A DNA stretch of 64,000 bases from Myripristis murdjan (GCF_902150065.1 NC_043995.1:27144501-27208500), one strand, 5' to 3'. Shown: positions 1-14,800, numbered from the stretch's first letter. The notes: a model not told the origin generated them from the letters alone. Made by a program: numbers and translations.

Positions 1-1725
1 GCAACACAGGACCCAGACATCACTTGCTGGTAGATCTAAAGATCAAAAATAGTCTATACGTCTCGGTGCTGCATTTAGGAAGACTAAACCTTTGCCCTGG
101 AGGAAGCAGTTGGACCTCAACATGCAGAGGGTGAAGAGAGCCAGACAGAGAGATGAGCCTCTCTTCATACAGCTGTTGAAGTCACACCAGAAATCTTACA
201 ACACAGTGTTAGCTCCCGATTCTTTTGTTGAAAGCCCAAGAACAGACCGGAGTCAGTCTTCAATTTTCTGATGCAATATTTATTATGGTCACATATAAAG
301 CAAGGCAGCGCTGGTCTCAGTGTGACAGAGCTCCCGCAGGATCTCAGTCAGAAAGAGCCCTGATATCAGGAAATTATACACATTTATGTTCTTGGGCTTG
401 GGCCTGCCCCGTACATAGGTTGGACTTAAACGCAACCGAGAATAATTGGCCACTTACCCGGACATGGACAGGCTAACCACTGTCCATGCCTTGTTTCCAG
501 AATGTGTGATGCTAGTGTGTGAATGTTGACTGGGCGTGTATCTAATGCAACAGACTTAACTAACAAGATAGAGAAAGTACATCTGGCTCCTGCTGTGTCT
601 ATCCTCTGCTCAGCAGCCAAGCTACCCTGAACTATGTAATACATTGGATAATGCAAGAAACATTGAACTAAACGGCCAATTGTAACAACAGCCTGACCAA
701 CAAGTGGCATTAAAAGAAAGTACCGATTCATTAAAAGCAGACTGAAACATCTACGTTGGTGTCTTATCTACATTAAAACTCCACAGTTTCCTTAAAAAAG
801 AACTTTTTTTTTGTCAGGATGAGAAGCAGAGCAGGTGTTACGTCTGAATCGCCCTCATCAGGTAACATTTGAACAGTTTTATAGCCTGTAAGCGAGTGGC
901 AAAAGGCAGTGAAAGATACCACAGGTCTTTATGACACTGTGCCCTTCACAGACCCAAGTGGTCGGTCCCTGGCTGGATCGGTCAGTTATATTACCTCAAA
1001 ACAATCTGCTGCAAAGGCATACTTAAAAATAAATGATAAAATAGGGTTATCATTTTGCTACACGCCTGAAATCAATCCCTTTTCACTGGATAAACAGGTG
1101 TTGTGGCTTTGTCATTTAAGAAAGTCTTCCCTGATTAACTGCTCAGCTTGGCGACACTTCACGCTGTAGGAAGCACCTGTGTGTGCCGATGTGTTATGAC
1201 TCCAACGTGGTGTTTTTCTTAACCAACATAATTCTTGTTTTAAGTGCATGTGAAAGCCTTTAGTTCTGTTTAAGGAATGATGGTATTTATATGAAACACC
1301 TGTTGGGAAAGTTTTGCCAAGGAAGCAAAAGGAGATCGCGTCAGCTCAGTGAACTGTTTTGCATGTCCTCTGTAGTCGTGGCAACAAGCGCGACGTACCT
1401 GTAAACACTAGGACAAGACCTTCTCTAAAATGCCGCTTTGCAAAAACAAGCTCTAAATAAATTCATCAGAAAGTATAAGCAGCATTTGTGACATAGCAGA
1501 TGTGTGCATTTGAAGCTGAATGATTCTTTCATGCCAGTGTTTTCCTGTTTTTTTTTTTTTTTTTTTTCCCGCTCCGCTTTAATTCTTTTTGCACTTTTCC
1601 TCTCTTGTTCGTAGATTGGAGCACCCACCTGGGGACGGCGTGCGGAGCCAGACGAGGCAATCTTTTAACAAGTGAGGCTTTGAAAATGCCACCCAACCTC
1701 TTTTGGGAACTTTTAGTGTGACTTG

Positions 1726-1890
1726 GTGTGTGTGTGTGTGTTTGCTTAGGTTTCTGTGCCTGTGTGTGTGTGTGTGCATATTCCTACGCAAAAAAGTGCA
1801 TCGTTACTCATCCAGTACCCTTTTTTTTGCTTCTATTTTGGGGAATATCATTATTTCCAGGCTGTGTGTGTGTGTGTGTGTGTGTGTGTA
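1726..1890. repeat. GT microsatellite cluster
   Basis: Three (GT)n runs near 1726-1741, 1760-1776 and 1863-1890 are separated by non-repetitive sequence. The cysteine/valine-rich open frames predicted here are products of the repeat and not genes. Confidence 0.9.
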
Positions 1891-1942
1891 TACTGTGTTT
1901 GCCTGCGACTGTTCTGTCTTCTGTGTGTTTTTAACAATAAGA

Positions 1943-2130
1943 AGAAACTTTATTGATCCCTGAGGGGAATTTGGGTCATTGCAGCAGCAAAGTCTAAGAT
2001 GATATGCACACCAACGGATTTACAGAGCGAATGTGCCAGTGTGGATTGTTAGATATTCACACCGTCACATTTACAAATGGAAATAAAACATGCATAAATA
2101 TATAGACATAAGAACAAATGTGCATTGTCG
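1943..2130 (-). mobile_element. Retroposon 3'-tail-like repeat (LINE/SINE type)
   Basis: The string TTTATTGATCCCTGAGGGGAA followed by TTGGGTCATTGCAGCAGCA is close to the one at 37830-37880. Read on the minus strand it ends in GGGATCAATAAAGT, a tail I associate with dispersed fish retroposons. The family is not assigned, and the right boundary is approximate because only the first ~60 bases match clearly. Confidence 0.5.
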
Positions 2131-3079
2131 TATATTTAGGTTCACTGCATTACTATCTGCCATTATGTTTACATTTAGAGTTGAAGCATTTAGCTGGCAC
2201 TTGAAATAAAGATTCAGCATCAGCATTCGTTTTAGCCAAAGTCAGTTTTGCACACACAGTGAGCTGGACTTTGCACACCTGTTCTTATCCCTGTGCAGGT
2301 GCCAGTGGGAGAAAGTGAGGTCTTTGCAATTACACAAAATTGCAAAGAAACTCCTGCATGTTGCACTCTTGCCTTGCTAGTGAAAACATATGGATGCATC
2401 TGCTCTTAAAACCTTTGTTCTCTCAAATGTTTCAGACTTGATGAAGGTTTTAATACCGAAACATCAGGACATTTTCACGACTGAGACTTGTTTTTGCTCT
2501 TGTAACATATTACATAATGCGATACAAAACTGAATATGCCACATGGAAGGTGTTCTGTCCTTGCAGTATAATACAATTTTTAAAAAGTAGTTGCTTGAAG
2601 CGATTTGGAAACGGTAAAACTAAACAGTTTTGACTGATGCAGGCAGTGGGTGATGTTTGAGATGGAAAACAGTAATACCGAGCGTCACCTCCACATATAA
2701 ATGCACATGCTGAACTGCCTTTGGTGCAAAATCAATTCTCTTTTCCAGGGTTAAAAATCAAAAGTAGGTGAACATTACTGGATGTTTTGTTGGTTTGTTT
2801 TGTCTCCTTTTTCAGTGCTCCTCTCCCTGCCAGTCCAGATTTGACACTAGTAGAATAGCTAGAGCAGAGCTGACACCGGGGATGCCATTAAAGGGTGTCC
2901 TCTGCATACTGGAACCTGCTGATCGCATCAATGGGAAACCACAGAAGGCAGTAATATAGTAATATCAAAGAGCAGTCAGTGACTTAGGGTGAATTTTTAT
3001 AGTTTTTTTTTTTTTTTTTTTTTTTTTTGCTGCTCTGAGTCAATCTTCAACTAGAAGGGCAGAGTTAGTGAAACCTACT

Positions 3080-3345
3080 TCATCGCATGTTCCTATCTTT
3101 TGTAACCATGACTGCGAACATTGTATCATTTTTGTCGTCGATAACACAGACATTATCAGATCCAAGATTGCAGCCTCGACTATTGTTGGGTAGGTAGTCT
3201 TGAACATCCCGTTTCATTACCAGATAATATTTCTTGGAAAACTCTTTCTCACTCGTGACTGCACGGATGTCATCTGCTCCTTTCAAATGTGTTTCTTTAA
3301 AAATGCCTTTGTGCCATCGGTCCAGGCTTACTCACTGTTGTGAAT
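3080..3345 (-). other. Unassigned short open frame, possible exon or gene remnant
   Basis: On the minus strand about 80 codons are open and end in TGA at 3080-3082. The translation has a balanced, protein-like composition (for example FSKKYYLVMKRDVQDYLP and CVIDDKNDTMFAVMVTKD), unlike the low-complexity shadows around it. There is no upstream ATG with a convincing context and I recognise no family. It lies in a stretch without other genes, antisense to rgl2. It could be a decayed transposon or retro-copy fragment, a real exon, or chance. Confidence 0.2.
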
Positions 3346-4556
3346 AGCGTGCGTATTTTTCAACGTGACGCCGGTGATTTCAAGATCATTAAACCTCTCT
3401 GAACAAAAACAGTCGTGAATCTTTGCTCCCTCACATCTCCAAGCTTCCTTTCTTTCCTTTCTGCACAATCCCCTTGAGAGAGCGGTTTCTAGGCAACTTT
3501 TAGATGTGTTGGAAAATATTAATATCTTTGATAAATTCCAGTCTGTTCTGCATTATTCACCTGCCTCAATCAGTCTTCACTAGCTCGACAGAGTGATCAG
3601 AGGGTTTTTTTGCCAGGACCTGATCCCATATCATGCTGATTTTGGCCTCCCTCCTTTCAAGACTGATTTTAAAATTCTTCTTTTAAGTGCATTACATGGT
3701 CAGGCATAAACTGTCCGAAAAATCAAGGCTAAAACCCAAAGGTGATCGCGACGTCACTGTCGTGCCTCTTAAACTTAAGAAAAGCCTGTGGCAAATCCTT
3801 AGGCAGGCTGAATCAATCTGAACTTAAAAAAAAATAAAAAATAAAAAATCTTAAAAACAACTATTAATTGTTAATTAATTAATTGTTCTCTTATCCATCT
3901 TTTTACCTTGTTTTTAATGAATGTACCTTTAATTTTGTAACGTAGTTGAATGTTACCACATATAGGTTCATCTAATTATTTTCTTGGTATGTTTGAAAAC
4001 ACACAGAAACACAGGAAAAAATGCAAAAGGAAAGAATGCAAAAGCTATTGGAATGCTATAAACTAATAAGAATAATAGGAGTGACAACGACAGCCAGGAT
4101 GGGTTTCTTTCTAGTACGATGAGCGAGTGTGGAAACACAAAAATAACACATAAAATATCCATCTCTACAAGTCATTTAGTCTCATATTGAGACTAAAGGC
4201 AAAATATGCAGTTTGAAATGGGAGGGCACAGCACTTTGTTTCCTGATGTTAAGGATGAGGCTGAGGAAGGATAAAAACCCCTCAGGTGCGCGCCAGAAAC
4301 TCATATTAATGAATCACGTTTAAACGCCCGTCTTGAATCTAATGTTTTGATGTCAAACATACACAAAAATATAACAAAATGGAACAAAATGCTCTGGTAT
4401 TTTGTGTTACGATGAGGTAAAAGAGCAGTCGTGAACTCCTGGGGCATTTCTGAATTTTATTATTTTGAGAAATGAGTGACATTCATCATTCATTACCACA
4501 TCATAACAAGGCGGGGTGACCTCCTATTACAAACCGCATTTGAAACTGTATAAATG

Positions 4557-4606
4557 ATGCTGAAACAAGGCAGAATAAGGCAGATCAGCCCACAAGGATC
4601 AAGAAA
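4557..4606. mobile_element. Fragment of fold-back DNA transposon
   Basis: The stretch reading TGCTGAAACAAGGCAGA, then CAGATCAGCCCAC and AAGGATCAAGAAAA, matches the central part of the element at 15861-16180. The terminal inverted repeats are not recognisable here, so this is a truncated copy. Confidence 0.45.
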
Positions 4607-4897
4607 ACAACAAAAAAATGGTTCATCCATTCATAAAAATAGGAAGTAGAGACTGACAATGAACATAATTACACATGACGAGAGGAGAAAGCTTCCTAGA
4701 TCACCAGTAGCAGCCTCTTGACAGGAGTCATGCAGCCAGTAGGTGTTAACTAATATTTCTGGGGCCTGGGGAGTGGTGCTGCAAGACGGGAAAACACCGC
4801 ATGAAGAAACAGGAAAGAGGAAGGAAATGCCACAACATTCCTTTGTAATCTTCTCTCACCTTTCTCTCTCGCTCTTCCCCCACCTGTGCTGGTGCAG

Positions 4898-7800
4898 AGC
4901 GGTGTGCACGGTGTTCAGCACGTGGCTGGCGGAGTACCCGGAGGACTTCAGGGCTCTGGGGGAGCCGTCCCGCCTGCTGCGCCTGGCTCCCCTCCTCCCC
5001 CAGGACTCCTCGTCGGCGGCTGACCTCCGCGCTCACATCCTCAGGATAGCCGAGGAGCTCAGCGAGAAGGCTCTGCTCCCTGACTCCCACGCAGGTAATT
5101 ATTTTACATGACACGTTTAAAGCGGCGGAAGGCTTTTTGTGTAACGCCGCATCTGCCTAACCAGCCGAAATCACAAAGTGGAGCTGCAGCAGAGAGGAGT
5201 GTCACATCCCAGCTAATTAAGGTGCCACGGATTCACACTAGTTTCCCAAATTAAATTCTGGCATGGCTGCTTCTCTGGACCCATAAGATGTAACGATTTG
5301 CTGTAAACTTCCCCACTTTTAAGAGAGCTACCAAATCTGCTGGTTAATTCAGCAACAAACCTGTTCTCATGTCTAGTTTTTTTTTTTTCTCTTCTGTCCT
5401 TTTCTAATTCTCTGCAGCTATGTTACTGTTAAATATGTGTTGTATTCTATCTCACTGTAATCAGTTTACTTTGTGTTCCTTTATTTTATTTATTTATTTA
5501 TCTCTTTTTATGTTGCTCACTAAGCCCTTCTAGGGATGGGCGTTGCAAATAAGCATCCGCTAAAAAACACTTATGATTGCACTTGCATCACATAGCCGTT
5601 TCCAGTTTGTCTATGTGCATCGTATCGGCCCTTATCAAATGAACAGTAAACAACAACAACAATAATAATAGTTGAGATGTAAGAGGGAAGCATAAACAAC
5701 GTTCGGCAAGCAGAAAAAGCTGGAATCTTTTACCTCTCTTATCTTGTTGGTGTCCTTTTTTATGAAGTGATCACAGATTGGCCAGGTTGGTGTGCCGTGT
5801 GCAGTTCAGTGATGTGATGTTGAATAATTTCTGGTTATTTAAGTCCCTAATAAAGGAAGAGAAAGCTGCACGCTCTTTGCCACCTTCCCGTGCTTTTTAA
5901 TAAGGACTTTAAACATCGCCCCGTGCGAAGGAAAAGAACGCCTCACCTCCTCACAGTGTTTTTTAATAAGGGCCGACATTTAAAGTCTTTATTATAATGC
6001 GGAGTAAGGAGGTGCAGACCACGAGACTTGTGCTGTTGCATTAGTTATCCATTACCTGCAGCTGCTGGTACCAATCATCACACAAGTTTAGCGTGTGCGG
6101 TGGCTTACTGTGGGTGAGCTGTATTGTTCAGCGCCTTGCTCATGGGCCCTTCAGCAGGATGCTTGGCTGTTGCCGGGATCAGACCCGTGAGCTTTTCATT
6201 GCAGCCTCGAGGACTCGCTGCCATAATATGCCGTCAGTAATACTGACTTTTCTGTAAAATTGTCCAGCCATAGGTGTATCCAAAATATTGGGATAAGAAT
6301 GAAATGTTGCAGCCCTATAAGACGCGAAAAAGGTGTTTTTGTCTCTTCTTTGATGTAAGAAACTGAGTAAAAGTAAATTAAAGCATATATTCCCCTCTGC
6401 AAGTTCTTCTGAATGAGCACTTCCTGGGGTTTGTCCCATGTTCTCACAGATACTTGTTGAGCTGTTTTTGTCGCCACGCTACCCTGCAGCAAATCAACAT
6501 CATTATTAGTTTGGACATCAAAGTTGGAATTACATTGAGTCATCACGAACAAGCCTGAGCAGATAAGCCGCTGTGCTCTCACCGGTATCCGCCGTTTTCT
6601 TTAGATTTACATTTTAAACGTGTAATACTCGACCAGAATGGCTTTGAATCTACGGGATAAGATTAAATTCCTGAATCAGCAGCAGTACAAGCATCCCATA
6701 GTAAAGAGTCAGAGCTGCAGCACTGATGTCGTATTACTATTAATACTATTATAAGGACGTGCAAAGTAAAGAAATATCTGTTACAAGGGAAAAGTATGAT
6801 CCATTTGTGTGGTCCATTTATTTTCTTAGAGTTTTACTGAACAGCTTTCACCCTTTGCAGATCAGACCAGGGTCACCAAACCTCCTCCTGACGCCTCCAG
6901 GTTTGACCCCACGTGCATCCTGGGATTCCCCGCCGGGCTGATCGCCGAGCAGCTCACCAAGATAGAGACGGTGAGCTGGCACGGGTTTATTAATGAAGAC
7001 ACAAGGCAAAGCACCGAACACCGAAACTGAATCGAAAAACTGACTAAAAGTGAAATTGCACCACACAACCTCATGAAACTTGTATTTAGATATAATCTGA
7101 TGTGAATTTATTTATGTATAGAGTGACACTGCCTACACACAGTGAGTCTTTCACTGTCACTTTGGATTATATTTGATGTCCTGTTGTCTGCGTTCGCCCG
7201 TGTCACTGTGAACTTTGTGATTCTGCAAGTTGTAGTCTAAGATTTTCACACACATATTTTCCATTTTGCTAGTCTCCATGACACAATAGTGATTCAGCCT
7301 CTTGCCAGTTCATGAAAACACCTGATGGTGGGTTGCGCTTTCCTGAGAAAATTCCTCTGGCGCACAGGAAGTGATGTGATTTCATTTTTCCGGTAGCAGC
7401 AGCAGCAGCAGCAGATGATTGTTTGGTGTAAATGAAAGAAGACCTGAGCAGTTAAAATGAGACATGATAAAAAAAAAAAGACAACAGACACAGAAACTCA
7501 GACTCCGTCAAGAGAAAATCCGAGGAGAAAAACGTCACTGTGCGGCTCACGCTGTTTGATTTTGCAGCTCAAAATCAGCCAAGACAAGTTTCTTCCCCCT
7601 TTCAGGAGCTGTTTGTCCGCCTGGTGCCGTACCACTGCCTCGGCTCCCTGTGGTCTCAGCGGGACAAGAAGGGGAGGGAGGACGTGTGTTGGTCTGTCCG
7701 GGCCACCGTACATCAGTTCAACAAGCTGGCCAACGCAGTTCTAGCCTCCTGCCTTTGGCCCACGAAGCTACGCAGCCAGCAGAGAGCTCGACTCCTGGAG

Positions 7801-8634
7801 AAATGGATCAGCGTGGCGGAGGTCAGTGCCTCACGCAAAAAGGTCAAAGGTCATAGTTAGGACATACATTGGATCTGATGTGAATATCACCTATGCAAGA
7901 AAGCCTTGATTTGAGCCTAGAAATAAGACGAAGAACATGGGTGGGAATCCCTGTTAAGGTTACAGGATGGGTTCACTGTGTCCACTTTGAAAAATGCAAA
8001 ACTTAATGAGTGTGCACGGCCCACTCTGATTAAAGATACAAGGAAATTGTCAGCACCAACCATAAATATAGCTTCCCACAATAATCTCCATCTCTAATAA
8101 CTACCCTGGCACTGGCCAAACAGACACAAACAGAACAGCTTGACAGTTTTCTTGGTTTTAGAGACATCTGTTAAACTATGACCACACAAACAATTTCAGA
8201 TTTGTCAGTGGCTGACAGCGAAATGGTTCATACTTCTTCTCTGGACAGAGCAGCAAATACTAAAAGATCACTCTCTCTTTGTGTTCAGTAACAGCTAACC
8301 TGTTTGGGCAGGAGAGGTTTGGTATATCATAAAAAAATAATTAGTCAAAGTTTCAGCACACCTCCAGAAGGTGTGTATGTAATGTGGTAAATGAAAAAAG
8401 TTCTGTCAACCCCAGGAAAACAGTCCAGAAAAAATAAATATATTCTGAAAATGGAAAATGATTTTAGAAAAAAACTCATATCTGCTGGCCAGAATTGTCA
8501 TTTCACAAATATTAATGTGGGTGAAATGAGTTCCATGGTTTTATAAGTGTATTGTGCCTTTTGTGTGAGACACTCAGCTTCTTTTAATTTAGAGCACTAA
8601 GAGCTTGCAACAAGGACAAGACCCACCACCATCA

Positions 8635-8681
<47 letters not shown>

Positions 8682-8795
8682 ATAATGCAATCGCTATGGT
8701 CAAATGAGCAGTTTGAATCCTTTCCAAACCTCTTTATCTGTGAATGAAACACAGCTTCTCTCCAATATTCCTCTTGGAAGACATATTTTATCTCC

Positions 8796-8830
<35 letters not shown>

Positions 8831-11800
8831 TCACACACGCCCACACACACACTTACATCCTCTTTGGCATAGCAGGGTATCATGGTTTGCTGCCAAAGTG
8901 CTGTCCTAAGCTTGTCTCAGGTTTCTTTTGTGACAAACCTCTTTTGGAGTATACATTATTCAGCATATCAGACAGACTGTGTAACTTAATGCCAGGCAGA
9001 CCCCCACCCACAGGTGCTCTCAGTTACAGTGTGTATGTGCATGTGTGCGCGTGTGTGTGTGCGCGCGTGTGTGTTTTCAACAGGAGTGCCGAGCGAGGAA
9101 GAACTTCTCCTCCCTGTATGCCATTGTGTCTGCCCTGCAGAGTAACCCCATCCACCGCCTGCGCAGGTCCTGGCAGGAGACCGACAGGTCTGTGGCTGCA
9201 GCACGCTCTCTTTTAAAGGGCCATTAAAGGGCAATGCCACTCTTCTTTACATTTGTGCTAATGGCCCAGGTTACCTCTGTCATTTACATAACTCTCAGTG
9301 GTGTCTGCACACTGTCTGTTTAATTTTAGATGTTCATTTTTCTACCTTCATTTGCTGGAATGAAAATAATCTTTCACATAGTTGAAAAATGCCTGAGGAT
9401 GGTAATCCATCACAGTTAACATTCTGCCTTAATGATTTTGTCAAAAATCTTATTGTTTTGTCATTATTATTATTTTTTTTTTATTTGTGTCTAGCCTTTG
9501 AGGAGCCAGCACTTAAATTCAAGTCACATCAGGCAATGGAATATTTATGTATTTAAAATGTGGAAAACAAGGAACTGTTGAAATATTTCATCATACAGCA
9601 CCCGTGTAAGAATGACCGGAGGTAACATAAACCGCTGGCAGACACCAGCAAAACAGGCCACAACTCAAAAACACAAGGGAAATGTCCTTGAGATATTGAA
9701 CTTTCATTGACCTTTAAGGCCCAGAAACTGCACATCTTCATAACAGAGCTGAGGAAGCAGGCTAACTGATGTTTTTCCTCTCTTTTTTCTTTCTTTCTTT
9801 CTTTCTTCTTTCTTTCTTTTTATTCTGCAAACAAAATGTCTTTTGAACCTGGAGCCTCAATTCTAACTCGAATGGATACTTTAAGCTGACGCATGTAGTT
9901 CTGGGAAGAAAAACGTGATGATGTAGTAATCATTCACTGATGCTTACATTATAAACTAAACATATTCAAAAAATAACCTTTAAGGAAAGAGACCCAGCCC
10001 AAAGTCAGGAATATATTTCATTGATGATAATAAAGATTCTGGGACAGGACAGTACAGTCTCCTCATAGCTTCAAACAGCATTACAGGGGACTGGTGTTAC
10101 TTTTGGGACATTTTATTTATGAGGGACTCTGTGTCTCTGTGTCCGTGCGATTTGGTGTTCGTGACTTGTTGAATAAGTTAACATGCTTTTGACTTTTCAG
10201 ACTTTCAAATAACTCCTTTTGCACAGAGTATTTTGAGACACAGAATCATGTCCCGCTCAAGGATGCATGAAAAAAGCCTTGAAATAAGCTGTTGAGAAAA
10301 ACAGACTTTGAATAAGCTGTTTTTTTATGCATCTTCATTTCCCTTCATCAGCCCGAATAATACTAGAACATAAATGTACATTTATCGCCAGTCATTTTGG
10401 TTTTGGTTTGACTCTTAACAGGGAAGCAATGAGGAGATATGAGGAACTGTCAGAGATATTCTCCGACAAGGATAACTACTCGCAAAGCAGGGAGCTCCTG
10501 AAGGAGGTAAGGAGTGGTTGAAACGTTTCTTGCAAACGATGCAAACATGTTTTTTAATTTGTCAAAAAATACCAAAATTAGAGAGAGTATCAGAGACTGA
10601 GTCAAACAGTAATTCACATTATACACAACAGAACAGATGCTTTTCCTGATTCTGTACACATTTGGATTTTTAGCACACAGCTCACAGACTTGACCTAAGG
10701 CTAGTTTCTCTGTGGCTCCATGCTTTGACTCATTCAGAGCAAATATCAAGCAGTGCGGTGGTTGAAGCGCATGCAAACCATTTTCATAAAGGATTAAAAA
10801 AAATCTAATGTACAAGACTGAAAGAGCTCTCAGACTTTCGAAATGCAATTAAGTGTCTTCTGACCATTTGTGTCAGTTGATCATCATGAAACTTGCTGGC
10901 AGCCCGGATTTTAGAGAAGCAATTGCTTGTGACTCGAGTGATGCCAATTTTAGTGCCAATTTTAGGATGTAGTGGCTCAGTCTGCTCTCAGTTTGGAGTC
11001 TGGCCTCAAAAACACTTTCTTGTGGAATTGTCTTGTCTGACACTGTTGGGTCTTGACTTTTTCCTCTCTATCAAGGTAAAAAAAAAAAAAAAAAAAAATC
11101 AAAGATAGGCTTTTCTCCACCCAGTCCGTCTTTGTTTATTTTTTCACCAGCTCTGCTCACAGTTAAAAGGTTTGTAAGGGTGGCCATTACACTAAAGCTG
11201 TCTGCATACGTCATTTCTACAGATGTAATTCTGTGATGTAACTGTGTGTACAGACAAAGAGCCAGAAAATGTATTCAATTTCTATATTATTGTGCAACTG
11301 ACTTGCACACCAGCATAATATTTACAGTTCCCTGCATCAGAGTATACAGAGGCTTCTGTCAGATGAGAGATGAGAGCCATTAGGGGACAAATAAAGGACA
11401 GACAATAGTATCTCTGCTCATGTTTTAAGGACAATTCTAAATTTTATCTATACTTTACTCCTGACCATTTTCCAAAGTGTGTTCCAAAGCATCAGTACGT
11501 TGAAGAAGAGAGCACTTTGCTAAAGTTTGGTGTTAAGTTAATACATTTCTTTTGCATTGTGGCTCAGCGAGTGTGCGACTGCCTTGTACTTTCAACGTGG
11601 TCAGTGCCTCTACAGCACTTTCTAAAGGGCACACACCTGCTGGCTTTTCAAATCAGCCCCCCCCCCACAACCATAAAGTAACTCTGACAAAAAATAAATG
11701 AGGACAGGATGACCTACCTCAAGCAATTTTCAGACCTGTGAATTTTGTTCCGTAACTCAAATAGTGTAAATGGATAGCTGACCGGACAGTCAGAAAAACA

Positions 11801-14800
11801 CTTAAAAAATTTAAATATGTATGGTATGCTTTGGAAAATGGTTGGTAATAGTGTAAAGTATGCGTGCAGAGTCGTGCATGGACACCACTGAAAAACGGTG
11901 TGCATGCTTCCAGCCTGTGGTGATGTCTTCATGCCTCAAGCGAAGGGTCAAAATTCTTCTGCAACCTGGGAAACCATGTGACTTATCTGCTCTGTGGCTG
12001 ACATCTCACATCCCGGTGACTGACAGCCCATAATTTGAACAGCAGCATGAGACATATAATAACATGTCTGTCAAGTGCCACTAGTGGACCACTTTTGTTA
12101 AATTTCTCTCTTTCTATTAATGGAAGTTGCATGGAGTAAGGTCACGCCTAATCCCTGACTGAAAACCATATTCAGTGTTAAAGAAGCAGAGCTGAGGATG
12201 CTTTACAGACCAGAAATAGGCCTAATCTAGTTGTGTAAAGCTGCCCTTATTCTGTCAACACTTTCACTTTAGTTTACGACATCCATCTCCAGACCTACAT
12301 TATATTTAGCATGCACTGTGACAGGGAGTTGAGGAAATTGGCAGGATTAGCTGTGTTTTGATTCCATATAATGGTGCAGTTGCGGGCATCAATACATTTG
12401 CATTAGCTGCGATTTTGCCCACGATGGCCCCCCCAAAGGAATTAATCAAAACATATGCGTTCATTTTGAAAGCTTCACTCTGAGCTTTGATGTTGGAAAA
12501 ACATCACCGCCTTCTGTTGGGCTTTGATTTTCAGCGCCGTAACTTGCTTCCCTCCGCTCGCTCTTTCAGCCTGTCTAGAAATGACTACAGCTGCCACACA
12601 GGGTTTGGGATAAATGATCCATCTGGCTGGTCACACTTACAATATGGTAGCAGGAGCAGCCCATGATTTTGGAGTATTTGTGCGGTTTAACATCAAGACT
12701 TTTCTCTTTGACCAAACCTGTTTTTGTCTTGCAGGAGGGCACGTCGAAGTTCGCCAGCCTCGACAACAGGGTGAACAACAGGCGTCTCACTGGGGTAAGT
12801 GGAGTGTAAAATAGACTTGGACCAAATTGCGGGTATCCTTGTTCCAGGAAGGTCAGCGGTTTGAATGCCACAACTAGCAGGGAAAATCTGGGTGAGAACA
12901 GTGAATACCGTTCCCCGTTCTCGCAGCAGCGATTGCTGCTGGAGCGAGGCGCCTCCCATCTGCTCAAATGAAAATTGTTGTTGTACGGGGCAGCTCCCAA
13001 GTGTGAACGGGTGTAACTGTATGAATGCAAAAGCAGGGCGTTTCTGACAAATGTGCTTAGTCCATGTTCACTTGCACGGTATAGTATTTGCAACTGATTG
13101 TCAAGATTTGTTTCAGTCTAACCGGAGTGTCAGATCGGCTGGGTTTGCTTCATCGGGACATTTCAGATCAAGTTAGGCAAGTCGTCAGTCACAGAGGATT
13201 AACCTAAAATGACTTTTGTAGTGGTCTGTGAGGCGAAGCCCCACCCATCTGTTACTTCAAGCAGAATTATTTGCACACACTTAGCGGGCCCAGGTCTGGT
13301 GTGAATACCAATTGTTTTAGCCTCAAGGATCGTACACCCTCACAGGCCTTTGCAGGGGACCTTGGATAACCTAGGAATGATGTAAGATGGTGCAAGTGTG
13401 TCGCTCCTGTTGTAAAAGTTATGGGACACACAATATTATATAATGTCTTTGGAGAAATTATCTTTGCCGTACGCATGCCTTGAAATTATATTGTGTTGTT
13501 TGTGCGATCTATTTGCATTTGGGGTTATTTTAAAGGTCATAAACAAGAGCTTGTTTGTGCTTTTGAGCAGATAACTGACATGACATTGGTTTCGTTTTCT
13601 TTCATGGGTTTCATCAGTCATTGGCAAATAAAAAAGGCTTTAGGGGCCATTTAATAACCACTTAACTACAAATGAACATGCCAGCGATGATAATTGCTGG
13701 GAATGTAATAAAACATACTAGTGTTTAAGAACAAAGAGCCACATTCAGACATTGATACTAAAGTGCGAAGCGGGGGGCGTCTCATTGGTTTGATGGTGGG
13801 CTGTAAGGTGGATGGACCAGCATGCAGCAGTATAAAGGAACAGAGGGCTGTCGTCTATGTGATGTCCTGAATGCTGAAAATCATTTGAAAAATAGCAGCA
13901 GGCGGCTCCTCTGAAATCCCTCGCTGTGTGGGCCCTTTAAGATGTCTACGGGAGTCTCTGAGGGCCCGCTCGCTAGCTGATGAAACACTGCTTTTTTCTT
14001 CACAGTCCAGCGCCCAGGGCACCGTGCCCTACCTGGGCATCTTCCTCACAGACCTCACCATGCTGGACACGGCCGTCAAAGACAGGCTGGATGTAAGTTC
14101 CCGTCGTGTGTCTGTCAAGGGGGGAAACCCAGTCACATCCCCTGGCAGTTGCTCAGCAGATTACGCAAATGATTATCAAATTGCCATAACGCATCCTGTC
14201 ACTTCCTTCGCAGAATGGCTACATCAACTTTGACAAAAGGAGACGGGTGAGTGTTGCAATGGCTTTTAACCCTGTGTGCGTCAGCTCAAGGGCGAAAAGC
14301 TAAAGAGTTGAGCTGTGTGATCATCTATTGTGGCACTTGCAACATAAGAGGCATGCTGCGTTTTGTTAGATTTTTGTCATTTAGCCCGTGCTCTTACCCT
14401 GAGTAATTTTCAATGAGTGCGGCAGGAGATTAAGCTTCATGTCAAGAGCACAAACATAACAAGCACCCAAGAGTAAAGTGCAAGAGTGAGAGCCAAAGTG
14501 CCCCAACAATATCCCTGTGACCTAAGAGTGATCCTGCTAGAGAGAGAGGTGCTACGAAAAGAACTGAGGGAAATAAGAAGCAAGGGGAGAGATAGAAGGG
14601 ATTTTTTTTTTTTTACTTTGAGATAAGAGCATATTAGAGTGTGCAGAGGCGCATAATATAGGAGAGGGGATGTGATTAAGTGGGGAGAGAGAGTGCCGTG
14701 AGGTGCCTCTTGAAGAGGTGAGCGGGTTGACTTCATAAAAACACAAACCTAATGCAATAATACTTGATCAGCCGTCACGCGTGCTTTTGTTTTCTGGAAG

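Larger units (their letters stand above)
1..4897. other. Left flank / upstream intron of rgl2, no recognised exon
   Basis: I read both strands for the REM-domain exons that should precede the first visible rgl2 exon and found none, so those exons probably lie left of the window. The stretch is AT-rich and holds simple repeats (GT tracts at 1726-1890, poly-T near 3002-3028), a retroposon tail near 1943-2130 and a transposon fragment near 4557-4606. The first 250 bases contain a short open frame with basic, protein-like composition that I could not assign to any family. Confidence 0.5.

Noticed and set aside
1-790. Possible exon or repeat end at the left edge
   Set aside because: The frame from about 77 to 263 looks basic and protein-like, but it lacks a family match and clear splice sites, and its left context is cut off.
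4746-5114. 122-codon minus-strand open frame over the first visible rgl2 exon
   Set aside because: It is the antisense shadow of a GC-rich coding exon that has correct splice sites and RGL2 similarity on the plus strand.
8636-8830. Open frames of Cys-Val or Thr-His repeats at CA/GT tracts (also 1703-1963, 36035-36310, 44414-44599, 60918-61127)
   Set aside because: Products of dinucleotide repeats.
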